Assembly: GCA_902797885.1 (NCBI GenBank)
Contig: CADBUP010000186.1
Coordinates: 1 to 37,913, forward strand
Direction: 5' to 3'
Length of the DNA stretch: 37,913 bases
DNA from: an uncultured Ruminococcus sp.
GTDB lineage: Bacteria; Bacillota; Clostridia; Monoglobales; Monoglobaceae
This document shows positions 28,643 through 36,601 of the stretch, piece after piece (position 1 is the first letter of the stretch; every line of letters begins with the position of its first letter). The notes under the pieces were generated by a model. The model ran no database searches. It saw only the letters and a list, made by a program, of their open reading frames with translations, and was not told the origin of the DNA. The translations under genes were made by a program, and so were the position numbers.

Positions 28643-28969
28643 ATGGAAAAAGTAAAATGGACAATGGTAAGAGGTGACACATTAGCCTTTATCGTTCAAG
28701 TAGAAGGCGAAGAATCCGAACTGGACACCGTAACTTTTAGCTGCAAGACAGATGCCAGTTCCAGCCAGTATGTCTTTAAAAAGACAATTGGGAGCGGCGT
28801 GACGAAAATAGAAGCCGGCAAATATCGTGTGCGGGTAGCTCCGGAGGATACAGAAGATATTGACGCGGGAACTTATGTAATAGACTTAGAAATCGGTGTC
28901 AATGGCGATGTGGCTACTCCAATTTTGGGAACGCTTAAAGTTATCGAGGATGTCACTAGGGAGGACTAA
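28643..28969 (+). CDS. BppU-N-like fibre/baseplate adaptor, copy 1
   Basis: 108 residues, all beta: KWTMVRGDTLAFIVQVEGEESELDTVTFSCKTDASSS, then KIEAGKYRVRVAPEDTEDI and YVIDLEIGVNGDVATPILGTLKVIED. This RGDT ... f-C-K ... G-x-Y ... G pattern resembles the N-terminal domain of lactococcal baseplate protein BppU, an adaptor to receptor-binding proteins. A clear paralogue lies at 31489-31824. Each copy is followed by a collagen-like gene, so the pair is one duplicated module. Confidence 0.65.
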   Translation: MEKVKWTMVRGDTLAFIVQVEGEESELDTVTFSCKTDASSSQYVFKKTIGSGVTKIEAGKYRVRVAPEDTEDIDAGTYVIDLEIGVNGDVATPILGTLKVIEDVTRED

Positions 28970-28972
28970 AAA

Positions 28973-29833
28973 ATGCCGACAGTCACTATTAACGAAAAGA
29001 CTTATACAGTCGAGATTCTCAAGGATGATACTTATAAAGTTAATCTCGAATTTGATACGCAAGGTACAATTTCTATTTTACCGGCGAAAGGCGATAAAGG
29101 TGACAAGGGGGACAAGGGCGATACCGGCCCAGCTAATACTTTGGCTATCGGCACGGTACAAAAAGGCAGCACCGCGGCGGCCACTATCACCGGCACAGCT
29201 CCGAACCAAACATTAAACCTAACTTTGCCGAAGGGCGACAAAGGAGATAAGGGCGAAACCGGACAAACCGGCGCAACTGGCCCAGCCAATACATTGTCAA
29301 TAGGAACAGTCACAAAAGGAGCGGATGCAGCAGCCACAATTACTGGCAGCGCTCCGAATCAAACCCTTAATCTTACACTTCCAAAAGGTGATACCGGCGA
29401 CAAGGGTGACAAAGGCGACAAAGGCGCAACTGGCCCAGCCAATACATTAAGCATTGGCACGGTGCAAGGTGGCAGCACCGCGGCGGCCACTATCACCGGC
29501 ACAGCTCCGAACCAAACATTAAACCTGACATTGCCTAAAGGAGATAAGGGGGACAAGGGCGATACCGGCGACAAGGGCGACAAAGGTGATAAGGGTGACA
29601 CCGGAGCCACTGGGCCACAGGGCGAGCAAGGGCTGCAAGGAGAAACTGGCCCAGCCGGAGCTAACGGCACTAATGGCACAGATGGTTATTCACCGCAAAT
29701 TACGCTAACGCAAACGTCCGCTACCGTGGCGACACTCTCGATTACGAGCAAGGATGCTACGACTGGGCAAATAACAACCCAAACCGCCACTTTTGGTGGC
29801 ACTTATACGGACGGGAATGGAGTAAGCTACTAA
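28973..29833 (+). CDS. Collagen-like tail fibre protein
   Basis: 286 residues. After a short beta lead (TVTINEKTYTVEILKDDTYKVNLEF) come four Gly-X-Y stretches (GDKGDKGDKGDTGP and similar) that alternate with three near-identical 35-residue modules (ANTLSIGTVTKGADAAATITG ... PNQTLNLTLPKGD). The C-terminal end is a beta region (YSPQITLTQTSATVATLSITSK). The chain should form a long collagen triple helix broken by small beta knobs, a typical fibre stalk. The repeats invite length changes by recombination. Its stop overlaps the next ATG by one base. Confidence 0.85.
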   Translation: MPTVTINEKTYTVEILKDDTYKVNLEFDTQGTISILPAKGDKGDKGDKGDTGPANTLAIGTVQKGSTAAATITGTAPNQTLNLTLPKGDKGDKGETGQTGATGPANTLSIGTVTKGADAAATITGSAPNQTLNLTLPKGDTGDKGDKGDKGATGPANTLSIGTVQGGSTAAATITGTAPNQTLNLTLPKGDKGDKGDTGDKGDKGDKGDTGATGPQGEQGLQGETGPAGANGTNGTDGYSPQITLTQTSATVATLSITSKDATTGQITTQTATFGGTYTDGNGVSY

Positions 29834-31209
29834 TGGCAAATAAACTATATGAAGAAAATGATATAGCAGCTATTGCCACGGCGATCCGTAGCAAAAATGG
29901 CAAAAGCGATACTTATAAAGTAAGCCAAATGGCTGCCGCGATTGACGACATTAGCGGAGGCGGCGCTGATGTAGTAAATGGCATCATCAAAAACTTTAAG
30001 GCACAGGCCTCTACTGTAAGCGCTGCCGCTTTTGTGGAGTTCGTGGAGCTAACCGCCAGCAACGACACACAACTCACCACCACGAGCGGCCAATATAACT
30101 ATGCATCCGCCGTGCAAATAGACACTAACAAAATCTTTATTTCTCTGGGCAATTCTCAATATCTCTTTGGTACTGTATGCACCATCTCTGGCTCTACGAT
30201 TACGGCAGGAACGACGACGCAGCTTTCTACCACGGCCAACTCATACGCCTATGCTTCACCGGTAAAGCTTGACACGAATAAAGTCTTTATTGCCCACCCT
30301 AACGGTACTAATTATCTCCACGGCATGATTTGTACTATTTCCGGCACAACCATCACCGTCGCAACGGACACTCAACTGGTAACTTTTGCGAGCGGTTCAT
30401 CGCCGTATGAATATGCCTCATCCGTGCTTATAGACACCAACAAAGTTTTTATCTCTCACCGTAGCGGCACTTTTCTCTATGCTCTGGTTTGTACCATATC
30501 CGGCAACACTATCACGGTTGGTACTGATACCCCTCTTTCGCAAATAACCAATGCATTCCAAAATGCCAACGCGGTGAAGTTAGACACCAACAAAGTCTTT
30601 ATTGCCCACCGTAACGGCAATTATCTCTATGCCATGATTTGCACCATATCTGGCACTACAATCACGGCAGGCACTGATACGCAGCTATCGACTGTGGTAA
30701 ATTCGTATGTGTGGAACTCCGTGGCACTTATGGACACCAACAAAGTCTTTATTGCCCATCGTAGCGGCTTCTATATTAACGCAATAGTATGTACCATATC
30801 TGGTACTACAATCACGGCAGGCACTGATACAGCGCTTCCCGCTATTTGGACAAATTCATATTACTATGCATCCGTAAGGCAAATAGACACCAACAAAGTC
30901 TTTATTGCTCATCAAGGCGAAAATAGCAATCTTTACGGCATAATTTGCACCATTTCCGGCACTAGCATTGCATCTGGCACTGACACGCGGCTTTCAACCC
31001 TAACTACTTCTTGCCAGTTTGCCTCCACGGTGTTGCTAGACACCAACAAAGTCTTTATCTCCCACCGTGGCGGAAATTTTCTATATAGTAAAGTTCTGGA
31101 CATTTACGATAGCCCTCGCGTTATTGAATCCACATCTAAAATACAAGGCCTTACTAAAACCGAGTGTACCGCTACCACATCCGGTCAAGTATGGGTATTA
31201 GATAATTAA
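29833..31209 (+). CDS. Seven-repeat propeller-like receptor-binding protein
   Basis: 458 residues. The N-terminal 45 (LYEENDIAAIATAIRSKNGKSDTYKVSQMAAAIDDI) form a fibre-attachment domain seen in other phage fibres. Then come seven tandem units of about 46 residues, each with DTNKVFIAHR, a short variable loop, ICTISGTTITAGTDT and a variable YxYAS joint. Seven blade-like units strongly suggest a beta-propeller. The cores are almost identical even in bases, whereas the loops vary, the usual sign of a binding surface. It ends TKTECTATTSGQVWVLDN, a run that recurs in a relic at 34473. Likely binds host surface polymers. Confidence 0.75.
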   Translation: MANKLYEENDIAAIATAIRSKNGKSDTYKVSQMAAAIDDISGGGADVVNGIIKNFKAQASTVSAAAFVEFVELTASNDTQLTTTSGQYNYASAVQIDTNKIFISLGNSQYLFGTVCTISGSTITAGTTTQLSTTANSYAYASPVKLDTNKVFIAHPNGTNYLHGMICTISGTTITVATDTQLVTFASGSSPYEYASSVLIDTNKVFISHRSGTFLYALVCTISGNTITVGTDTPLSQITNAFQNANAVKLDTNKVFIAHRNGNYLYAMICTISGTTITAGTDTQLSTVVNSYVWNSVALMDTNKVFIAHRSGFYINAIVCTISGTTITAGTDTALPAIWTNSYYYASVRQIDTNKVFIAHQGENSNLYGIICTISGTSIASGTDTRLSTLTTSCQFASTVLLDTNKVFISHRGGNFLYSKVLDIYDSPRVIESTSKIQGLTKTECTATTSGQVWVLDN

Positions 31210-31222
31210 AAAGGAGGTAAAT

Positions 31223-31462
31223 ATGAAAAAATATGTTATAACGGTGAAAGAAGATAACCGCATATTAGCTATGGGGAAAAAGCTAGACTATATGGATAAT
31301 GGCTATCCGCGGCTAGTAGAAGAAAATGTGGCCTTCCCAATCGACCTCGTGGATGTATATGGGCCGGTAGAAGTGCCGGAAGAAGTAGAGCCGGAAAAGT
31401 ATTGCTATGATGGCACAGACTTCACACTTAACCCGAATTACGAAGAACCAGAATATCAGTGA
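31223..31462 (+). CDS. Small fibre-region protein (79 aa), unknown function
   Basis: 79 residues with AAAGGAGG before ATG 31223. KYVITVKEDNRILAMGKKLDYMDNGYPRL, then a Glu/Pro-rich stretch (VEVPEEVEPEKYCYDG) and a short end. Small proteins with this shape often follow fibre genes in Gram-positive phages and may be fibre chaperones or tail-tip decorations; that is inference from place. Its stop TGA is part of the next promoter. Confidence 0.6.
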   Translation: MKKYVITVKEDNRILAMGKKLDYMDNGYPRLVEENVAFPIDLVDVYGPVEVPEEVEPEKYCYDGTDFTLNPNYEEPEYQ

Positions 31463-31468
31463 TATAAT
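31460..31468 (+). promoter_or_regulatory. Extended -10 promoter within the fibre cassette
   Basis: TGATATAAT; its TGA is the stop codon of the preceding gene. It would drive the second fibre module (31489 onward) on its own. Confidence 0.55.
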
Positions 31469-31488
31469 TAAGCAAAGGAGAAACAAGA

Positions 31489-31824
31489 ATGGCAATAGTC
31501 GCAGACACAAACTTGGCAATGATTAGAGGGGATACCTATGCTTTTGGGGTGGAGATTGAGGGCTTAGACCAAGACCTAGAAACAGCCTTTTTTAGCTGCA
31601 AAAAATCAGCCAATGATACCGGCTACATATTCCAAAAAACTATTACAGACGGCATTTCAAAAGTAAATACCGGCACTTACCGCGTTCGCATCGCGCCAGA
31701 AGATACCAAAGATATAGAGGCCGGTTCATATAGATACGACCTACAAATAGGCGTAAATGGTGATGTTTATACGGTGCTAAAAGGCGAACTGATGATAACG
31801 GAAGATATTACTAGGGAGGTTTAG
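31489..31824 (+). CDS. BppU-N-like fibre/baseplate adaptor, copy 2
   Basis: 111 residues, a paralogue of 28643-28969: NLAMIRGDTYAFGVEIEGLDQDLETAFFSCKKSAND, then VNTGTYRVRIAPEDTKDI and DLQIGVNGDVYTVLKGELMITEDITRE. Conserved positions (RGDT, SCK, TYRVRIAPEDT, GVNGDV) match copy 1 closely, but the bases have diverged, so the duplication is old. The following gene is again collagen-like at its core. Confidence 0.65.
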   Translation: MAIVADTNLAMIRGDTYAFGVEIEGLDQDLETAFFSCKKSANDTGYIFQKTITDGISKVNTGTYRVRIAPEDTKDIEAGSYRYDLQIGVNGDVYTVLKGELMITEDITREV

Positions 31825-31827
31825 GAA

Positions 31828-32100
31828 ATGCCGGAGCAGATTTGCAAAGTAAAACTTACCGAAGAACACAATTACAAGGTTAAAAGAGAAACTCCGACTA
31901 CTGATGTTAAGATTTTAATGGTAAAAGGCGAAAAGGGCGAGAAGGGCGATCCGGGAGAAACCGCGACTGATTATGCAACTTTGACTAACAAACCCCAAAT
32001 TAACGATATTACGCTGGTGGGGAATAAATCATTTGAGGATTTAGGCGCGGAATCGCTCACTAATATCGAAATAGACAATATAATAAATTCAATCGTTTAA
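31828..32100 (+). CDS. Short collagen-like fibre protein (90 aa)
   Basis: 90 residues. The start (QICKVKLTEEHNYKVKRET) parallels the lead of the large collagen-like gene at 28973, and a brief KGEKGEKGDPGE collagen run follows. The C-terminal half, YATLTNKPQINDITLVGNKSFEDLGAE, is a phage fibre motif, and the end ...LTNIEIDNII resembles the end of the next gene. It looks like a shortened version of the same fibre type. Confidence 0.7.
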   Translation: MPEQICKVKLTEEHNYKVKRETPTTDVKILMVKGEKGEKGDPGETATDYATLTNKPQINDITLVGNKSFEDLGAESLTNIEIDNIINSIV

Positions 32101-32114
32101 GGAGGCGATAGAAA

Positions 32115-32783
32115 ATGGCAATAAAAAAGTATTTAGATGACAACGGTTTAACCTACTATCATTCAAAGGTAAAAGCTTTGCTCGGCGGCAAGGTAGATAA
32201 AGAAACCGGCAAAGGGTTATCAACCAACGACTACACCACCACGGAAAAGAATAAGCTTGCGGGAATCGCAGCCGGTGCGGAGGTAAACGCACAAAGCGAC
32301 TGGGATGAAACTGATACAAATTCGGACGCTTATATTCTAAACAAGCCCACTATCCCAACTGTGAACGATGCCGCGCTTACAATTCAGAAAAACGGCACTA
32401 CCGTGGCAACATTTACAGCTAACAGTGCTACACCAACCACCGCAAATATAGCCGTGCCAACCAATAACAACGAGCTTACCAACGGCGCTGGATACCAAAC
32501 AGCCACAGAGGTGCAAGACGCAATCAATGACGCATTAGAGGACATCACCGGTATTGATTTTCAAGTGGTGCAAACCTTACCGGCTACCGGCGAAAAAGGC
32601 GTTATTTATCTTATATCTAACAGCGGTAGCGCACCAAATATCTACGATGAATATATCTGGCTAAGTGCAAGTAGCTCTTATGAAAAAATCGGCACGACAG
32701 ACATTGATTTATCTGGCTATCAGCTGTCCTCGGAACTTATAGCAGTGACAAACGCAGAAATTGACACGATAGTATCAAACTAG
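32115..32783 (+). CDS. Tail fibre protein, YLDxxGLTYxxSK type, copy 1
   Basis: 222 residues. The start KKYLDDNGLTYYHSKVKALLGGKVDKETGKGLSTNDYTTTEKNKLAGI is a widespread phage fibre/head-fibre N-terminus. Beta-rich segments follow (LTIQKNGTTVATFTANSATPTTANIAVP), then TGIDFQVVQTLPATGEKGVIYLISN and the same ITNAEID-type ending as the preceding gene. It is probably trimeric and attached to the tail tip. AAGGAGG lies 9 bases before ATG 32115. Confidence 0.7.
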   Translation: MAIKKYLDDNGLTYYHSKVKALLGGKVDKETGKGLSTNDYTTTEKNKLAGIAAGAEVNAQSDWDETDTNSDAYILNKPTIPTVNDAALTIQKNGTTVATFTANSATPTTANIAVPTNNNELTNGAGYQTATEVQDAINDALEDITGIDFQVVQTLPATGEKGVIYLISNSGSAPNIYDEYIWLSASSSYEKIGTTDIDLSGYQLSSELIAVTNAEIDTIVSN

Positions 32784-32795
32784 GGGAGGTAGGTT

Positions 32796-33872
32796 ATGGC
32801 TAATAAATACTATCTCGACAAATCCGGTTTAACCTACTTTTGGAGTAAGATAAAAGCAAAACTCTCTGACAAGCAAGATACGCTTGTATCTAGCACTAAT
32901 ATCAAGACCATAAATAACACCAGCTTGCTGGGGGCTGGGAACATTTCTATCCCTACTAATTTTCTACCGCTTGCCGGTGGGACAATGACTGGGAATATAG
33001 CTCTCAAGGATTTGAATGGTGCAACTTTTGCTACCAATACTACAAGCTATTACTACCCTGCCGCTAATTCAGTTGGCAACCTGCCTTGCGTGCGTGACAG
33101 CTACCATGATAGGATTGCGTTTTTGAAAATCCAGACAAATGAGCTTACTACCGATGGCACAACTTGGACAGCGGCAACTGATACATCGACACTCAACAAC
33201 TTGTTTATCCAAAAACAAGACCAAACTATTTTAGTTCTTCCGACTACTGCTAAGGCGAGAAGATTCACATTAACTGGTACGCAATATTCACAGACAGAAT
33301 GGTTTGAGTTTTTCGTAACTTATGCGAATAGTGGAGCGGCACAGCAATTCATTTTCAAAATTGAAACTTCTGGAAATGCGACAGATTGGACGACCAGATA
33401 TGAAACCACATTTAGCTCTATAATGGCTGGAGCATATTGCCATACCGGTGTAATCTCTGGTGGGGTAGATACTTATTATCGTTTTACTTTTACAAAAACC
33501 GGAAGCGTTACGAATAGAGAGGTGAGGCTGGCGTTTTTGCGCGGTTTTACAAGACGCAGAGGCAATCAAGGTTTAGGCATAGAACAAGAGCTTCCTTACA
33601 ACTGGGATGCGTCAAAAAACTTCTACTCGGTAGGAGGGTTATACGAGGGAAGCACTAGGGTAGTACGCAGCGTTACGGTAGCTGGTTCTAGTGTATCAAG
33701 TGCTGGTGTAGCAAGTATACCGGCAGCATCTGCTTCAACTTATGGAGCAGTGAAGGTAGATTCTGCGCTAAGTTCAACTTCTACAAACCCAGTACAAAAT
33801 AGTGCAATATATGCAGCTATAGGCGATGTAGAAACGGTATTACAAACATTAAATAGTGGGAGTGGAGTGTAA
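32796..33872 (+). CDS. Tail fibre protein, YLDxxGLTYxxSK type, copy 2
   Basis: 358 residues. The start NKYYLDKSGLTYFWSKIKAKLSDKQDTLVSSTNIKTINNTSLLGAGNISI is homologous to the preceding gene. The centre is a different domain of about 190 residues with beta strands (FTLTGTQYSQTEWFEFFVTYANSG ... FIFKIETSGN), probably receptor binding. The end (STYGAVKVDSALSSTSTNPVQNSAIYAAI) is a common fibre hinge. The stop overlaps the next ATG by one base. Confidence 0.7.
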   Translation: MANKYYLDKSGLTYFWSKIKAKLSDKQDTLVSSTNIKTINNTSLLGAGNISIPTNFLPLAGGTMTGNIALKDLNGATFATNTTSYYYPAANSVGNLPCVRDSYHDRIAFLKIQTNELTTDGTTWTAATDTSTLNNLFIQKQDQTILVLPTTAKARRFTLTGTQYSQTEWFEFFVTYANSGAAQQFIFKIETSGNATDWTTRYETTFSSIMAGAYCHTGVISGGVDTYYRFTFTKTGSVTNREVRLAFLRGFTRRRGNQGLGIEQELPYNWDASKNFYSVGGLYEGSTRVVRSVTVAGSSVSSAGVASIPAASASTYGAVKVDSALSSTSTNPVQNSAIYAAIGDVETVLQTLNSGSGV

Positions 33873-34477
33873 TGAGTATAGCAAGCGAATTAACTAACCT
33901 ACGAACAAACATATCAAACGCTTATGACGCGATAAACACCAAAGGCGGCACAATGCCGACAAACAAAAACACCGCGAACTTGGCGAGCGCTATCTCTAGC
34001 ATCGCGGGCGGACTTGACTTGTCTGCAATCTACAATTTTACAAAGGCTGTATCTGGTGAAATTACAGACTTGCAAATGCAATTTGTAACCATTCCCCATA
34101 ATATGGGAGTGTTGCCGAGGCTTGTTTACTTTGTTAAAGAAACTCCGGCTAATACTGCGCCTTCTTATCCCTTAGAACTCTTACTAGCTATCCAAACTGG
34201 AAATATGGATGAAAACAATCGGCCATATATGGAAAGCGGTATTTTATTTCAGTATTGGTATGCTGGCAAAGTAGGTAATGAAAACCACATAACCTTCTTT
34301 TCAAGTAAAAATGTTACTTCCGGCACTAATGCCACTATCACCAGTATGTATGATAGCACCAGAGTTTCGATACCTTACGCCGTAGTTTATGGAGGGACGA
34401 CCACCTCCGTCTCTCTCTCATTTTCTGGTGCTACTTGTGGTTATGGTTCGAAATATAAGTATTTAATTATGGGGTAA
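33872..34477 (+). CDS. Fibre protein with truncated or altered C-terminus
   Basis: 201 residues. The N-terminus (SIASELTNLRTNISNAYDAINTKGGTMPTNKNTANLASAISSI) is an attachment domain like that of the propeller protein. The rest is a beta domain (TDLQMQFVTIPHNMGVLPRLVYFVK ... YWYAGKVGNENHITFFSS). It ends at TAA 34475-34477. Right after the stop, in the +1 frame, lies a stretch encoding KTGCTTTTAGEVWVLNP, very like the end of the propeller protein. So the original C-terminus has been cut off by a shift or recombination. Confidence 0.65.
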   Translation: MSIASELTNLRTNISNAYDAINTKGGTMPTNKNTANLASAISSIAGGLDLSAIYNFTKAVSGEITDLQMQFVTIPHNMGVLPRLVYFVKETPANTAPSYPLELLLAIQTGNMDENNRPYMESGILFQYWYAGKVGNENHITFFSSKNVTSGTNATITSMYDSTRVSIPYAVVYGGTTTSVSLSFSGATCGYGSKYKYLIMG

Positions 34478-34529
34478 AACCGGATGCACCACCACAACGG
34501 CTGGCGAAGTGTGGGTGCTAAATCCATAA
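34473..34529 (+). pseudogene. Relic of a fibre gene C-terminus
   Basis: In the frame +1 to the preceding gene these bases encode GKTGCTTTTAGEVWVLNP and a stop. The end of the propeller protein reads KTECTATTSGQVWVLDN, so this is a homologous 3' end left behind without its gene. Confidence 0.6.
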
Positions 34530-34531
34530 AG

Positions 34532-34540
34532 TGCTATAAT
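34532..34540 (+). promoter_or_regulatory. Extended -10 promoter before the last tail genes
   Basis: TGCTATAAT, about 22 bases before the start at 34563. Confidence 0.6.
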
Positions 34541-34562
34541 TTAGTAAAGGAGCTTGCGAAAA

Positions 34563-34931
34563 ATGAAAGGTTTAAACTATCCGACAAATGACGAAATGGG
34601 ATATAGCACCAGCGAGGTAGAAACTGGCCTCACATGGATTGACGGCTCTACTATATATAAGAAAACTATTGACTTCGGCGCTTTACCAAATGCCGCTGAC
34701 AAAAATGTAGCGCATAATATATCTAATCTTGACAAAGTAGTCAAAATAGAAGGTATAGCGCTAGCCGGTAGCCGTGCATTTCCTTTGCCTCATGTTGACA
34801 ATGGTGATGTGATAACCTGCATAAGGATTACGGTGGAGGGCGCTGAAATTCAGATTCGGACTGGGATAGATAGGACTGCTTGGCACGGTTATGTGACACT
34901 TTACTATACAAAGGTGGCAAGTAATGATTAA
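34563..34931 (+). CDS. Small fibre-type protein with TGLTWIDGSTIYKKTI motif
   Basis: 122 residues from ATG 34563; a TTG at 34554 is too close to the ribosome site AAAGGAG. MGYSTSEVETGLTWIDGSTIYKKTIDFGALPN and a closing WHGYVTLYYTK are features of a phage host-contact domain often found at fibre tips. Usually this domain is the end of a longer fibre; here it stands as its own gene, next to a gene relic, which suggests it was split off by recombination. It overlaps the next gene by 8 bases. Confidence 0.7.
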   Translation: MKGLNYPTNDEMGYSTSEVETGLTWIDGSTIYKKTIDFGALPNAADKNVAHNISNLDKVVKIEGIALAGSRAFPLPHVDNGDVITCIRITVEGAEIQIRTGIDRTAWHGYVTLYYTKVASND

Positions 34932-36600
34932 GTTATTCGGCCAAACAGATACGACATTCACCAGCAACGGCGATTTAGTGATTTTGCCACTTCGGGCAGT
35001 AATTCATAAGGCCGATAACTCCGACTTTTATTTAGACTTGACCACTTCCCTAAAATACGCCGATGACCTCACCGAAGGGCGAATTATAGTAGCGCCAACC
35101 CCACAAGGCGAACAAGCGTTTCGGGTGGGAAATGTGCAAAAGACCAAAAGCAAAATTACTACTCGATGCTGGCATATTTTCTATGACACCGAAAATTATT
35201 TAATTGAGGATTCTAGGGCGGTAAATATGAACTTGAACGCCGCGCTTGACCACTTTAATAGCTCCACAACGCCAGAAAGCCCATTTACAACGCTTTCGGA
35301 TGTGGAAGGCACAAATACCCTTTATGTCATACGAAAATCGTACTACGAGGCCATACAAGAGGCCATAGAGCGATGGGGAAGCGGCCATTTGGTGCGGGAT
35401 AACTTTCAGATTGAAATTCGTGAAAATATCGGGCAGGACAACGGAGTAGAGGTGCGCTATGGCAAGAACCTCAAAGAAATAACAGTGGATTATAACTGGG
35501 ACAATGTAGTAACGCAGATGATGCCGGTGGGCTATGATGGCATTATGCTAGAAGATAAATATATTTATGGGGATGTAAGCTATGATATACCCTATACAAA
35601 GTGCATACATTTTGACCAGAATATAGACCAAGATGCATATAAGGATGAAAGCGGGAATGTTGACCAAGAAGCCTATGCAGCGGCGCTCCGAGCGGATTTG
35701 TTTGCGCAAGCGCAAGCCTACATACAAATAAATCAATATCCGCAAGTGAACTACCAATTAGCGGCCAATCTCGAAAAGATAACTGATATTGGTGATACCA
35801 TTTATGTGGATGATGAGCGGCTTGGTGTGAAGATCACGACCAATCTTATCTCTTACGATTATGACTGTATTCTCGGCAAATACACTAATCTAGAGTTTGG
35901 GAACTTTAAGAAGCAGCTTTCAAACTTAGTAACCAACATCACGACTCAAACGGAGCAGATGATACAAGAAAGCACCCAAGCTATACAAATCGGGCTAGAA
36001 GCCGAGCTAAATTTAGCACAAGAGAAGATATGGGGAGCGCTAGGGAATAGCTATGTAATCTATGAAGGCGATAAAATTCTAGTGGTGGACAGCTTGCCAA
36101 AAGAAACCGCTACTAATGTGATAATGATAAATAATGGCGGCATTGCCTTCTCTAATACTGGCATCAATGGCAACTTTGCAAGCGCTTGGACAATAGACAA
36201 TGTGCTAAATATGCAGCAAATCAATGTCATCAACCTTACGGCTGATTTAATCAAAGGCGGCACGCTAAAACTCGGCTCAAAACTCAATCAGAGCGGTCTT
36301 TTGCAGCTATTTGACGAAGCTAACACGCTAATAGGGCAGATGGACAAAGATGGCCTTAAAATGTATGGGCAGGATGGCAGCTATGTCATAATGAACGAGC
36401 AAGTAGGCTTCGCCGGATATGACCGCAATAACAATAAGATTTATTGGGTAGATAAAGATGAGTTTCACATGAAAAAAAGCGTAGTAGAGGAAGAAATCAC
36501 GCTTTGTAACAAGCTCCGGTTTATCCCGATAACTTTGACGGATGGCAATAATAATGTAACAAATGACGGCATTGGTCTAGTGTCGGTAGGAGGTGAATAA
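34924..36600 (+). CDS. Tail-associated protein (Tal), prophage endopeptidase tail family
   Basis: 558 residues. The N-terminal 330 have the gp44/Tal hub fold: IKLFGQTDTTFTSNGDLVILPLRAVIHK, LVRDNFQIEIRENIGQDNGVEVRYGKNLKEI, TQMMPVGYDG, and VNYQLAANLEKITDIGDTIYVDDERLGVKI. The C-terminal part is helical then beta (IWGALGNSYVIYEGDKILVVD ... IALSNTG-like repeats) and may hold host-specific domains. No clear peptidase motif is seen. In most siphoviruses it directly follows Dit; here it is 6.3 kb away. Confidence 0.85.
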   Translation: MIKLFGQTDTTFTSNGDLVILPLRAVIHKADNSDFYLDLTTSLKYADDLTEGRIIVAPTPQGEQAFRVGNVQKTKSKITTRCWHIFYDTENYLIEDSRAVNMNLNAALDHFNSSTTPESPFTTLSDVEGTNTLYVIRKSYYEAIQEAIERWGSGHLVRDNFQIEIRENIGQDNGVEVRYGKNLKEITVDYNWDNVVTQMMPVGYDGIMLEDKYIYGDVSYDIPYTKCIHFDQNIDQDAYKDESGNVDQEAYAAALRADLFAQAQAYIQINQYPQVNYQLAANLEKITDIGDTIYVDDERLGVKITTNLISYDYDCILGKYTNLEFGNFKKQLSNLVTNITTQTEQMIQESTQAIQIGLEAELNLAQEKIWGALGNSYVIYEGDKILVVDSLPKETATNVIMINNGGIAFSNTGINGNFASAWTIDNVLNMQQINVINLTADLIKGGTLKLGSKLNQSGLLQLFDEANTLIGQMDKDGLKMYGQDGSYVIMNEQVGFAGYDRNNNKIYWVDKDEFHMKKSVVEEEITLCNKLRFIPITLTDGNNNVTNDGIGLVSVGGE

Positions 36601-36601
36601 A

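Noticed and set aside
29090-31100. Repeats that might be mistaken for a CRISPR array
   Set aside because: They are in-frame coding repeats of a collagen-like and a propeller-like protein, without constant-length spacers.
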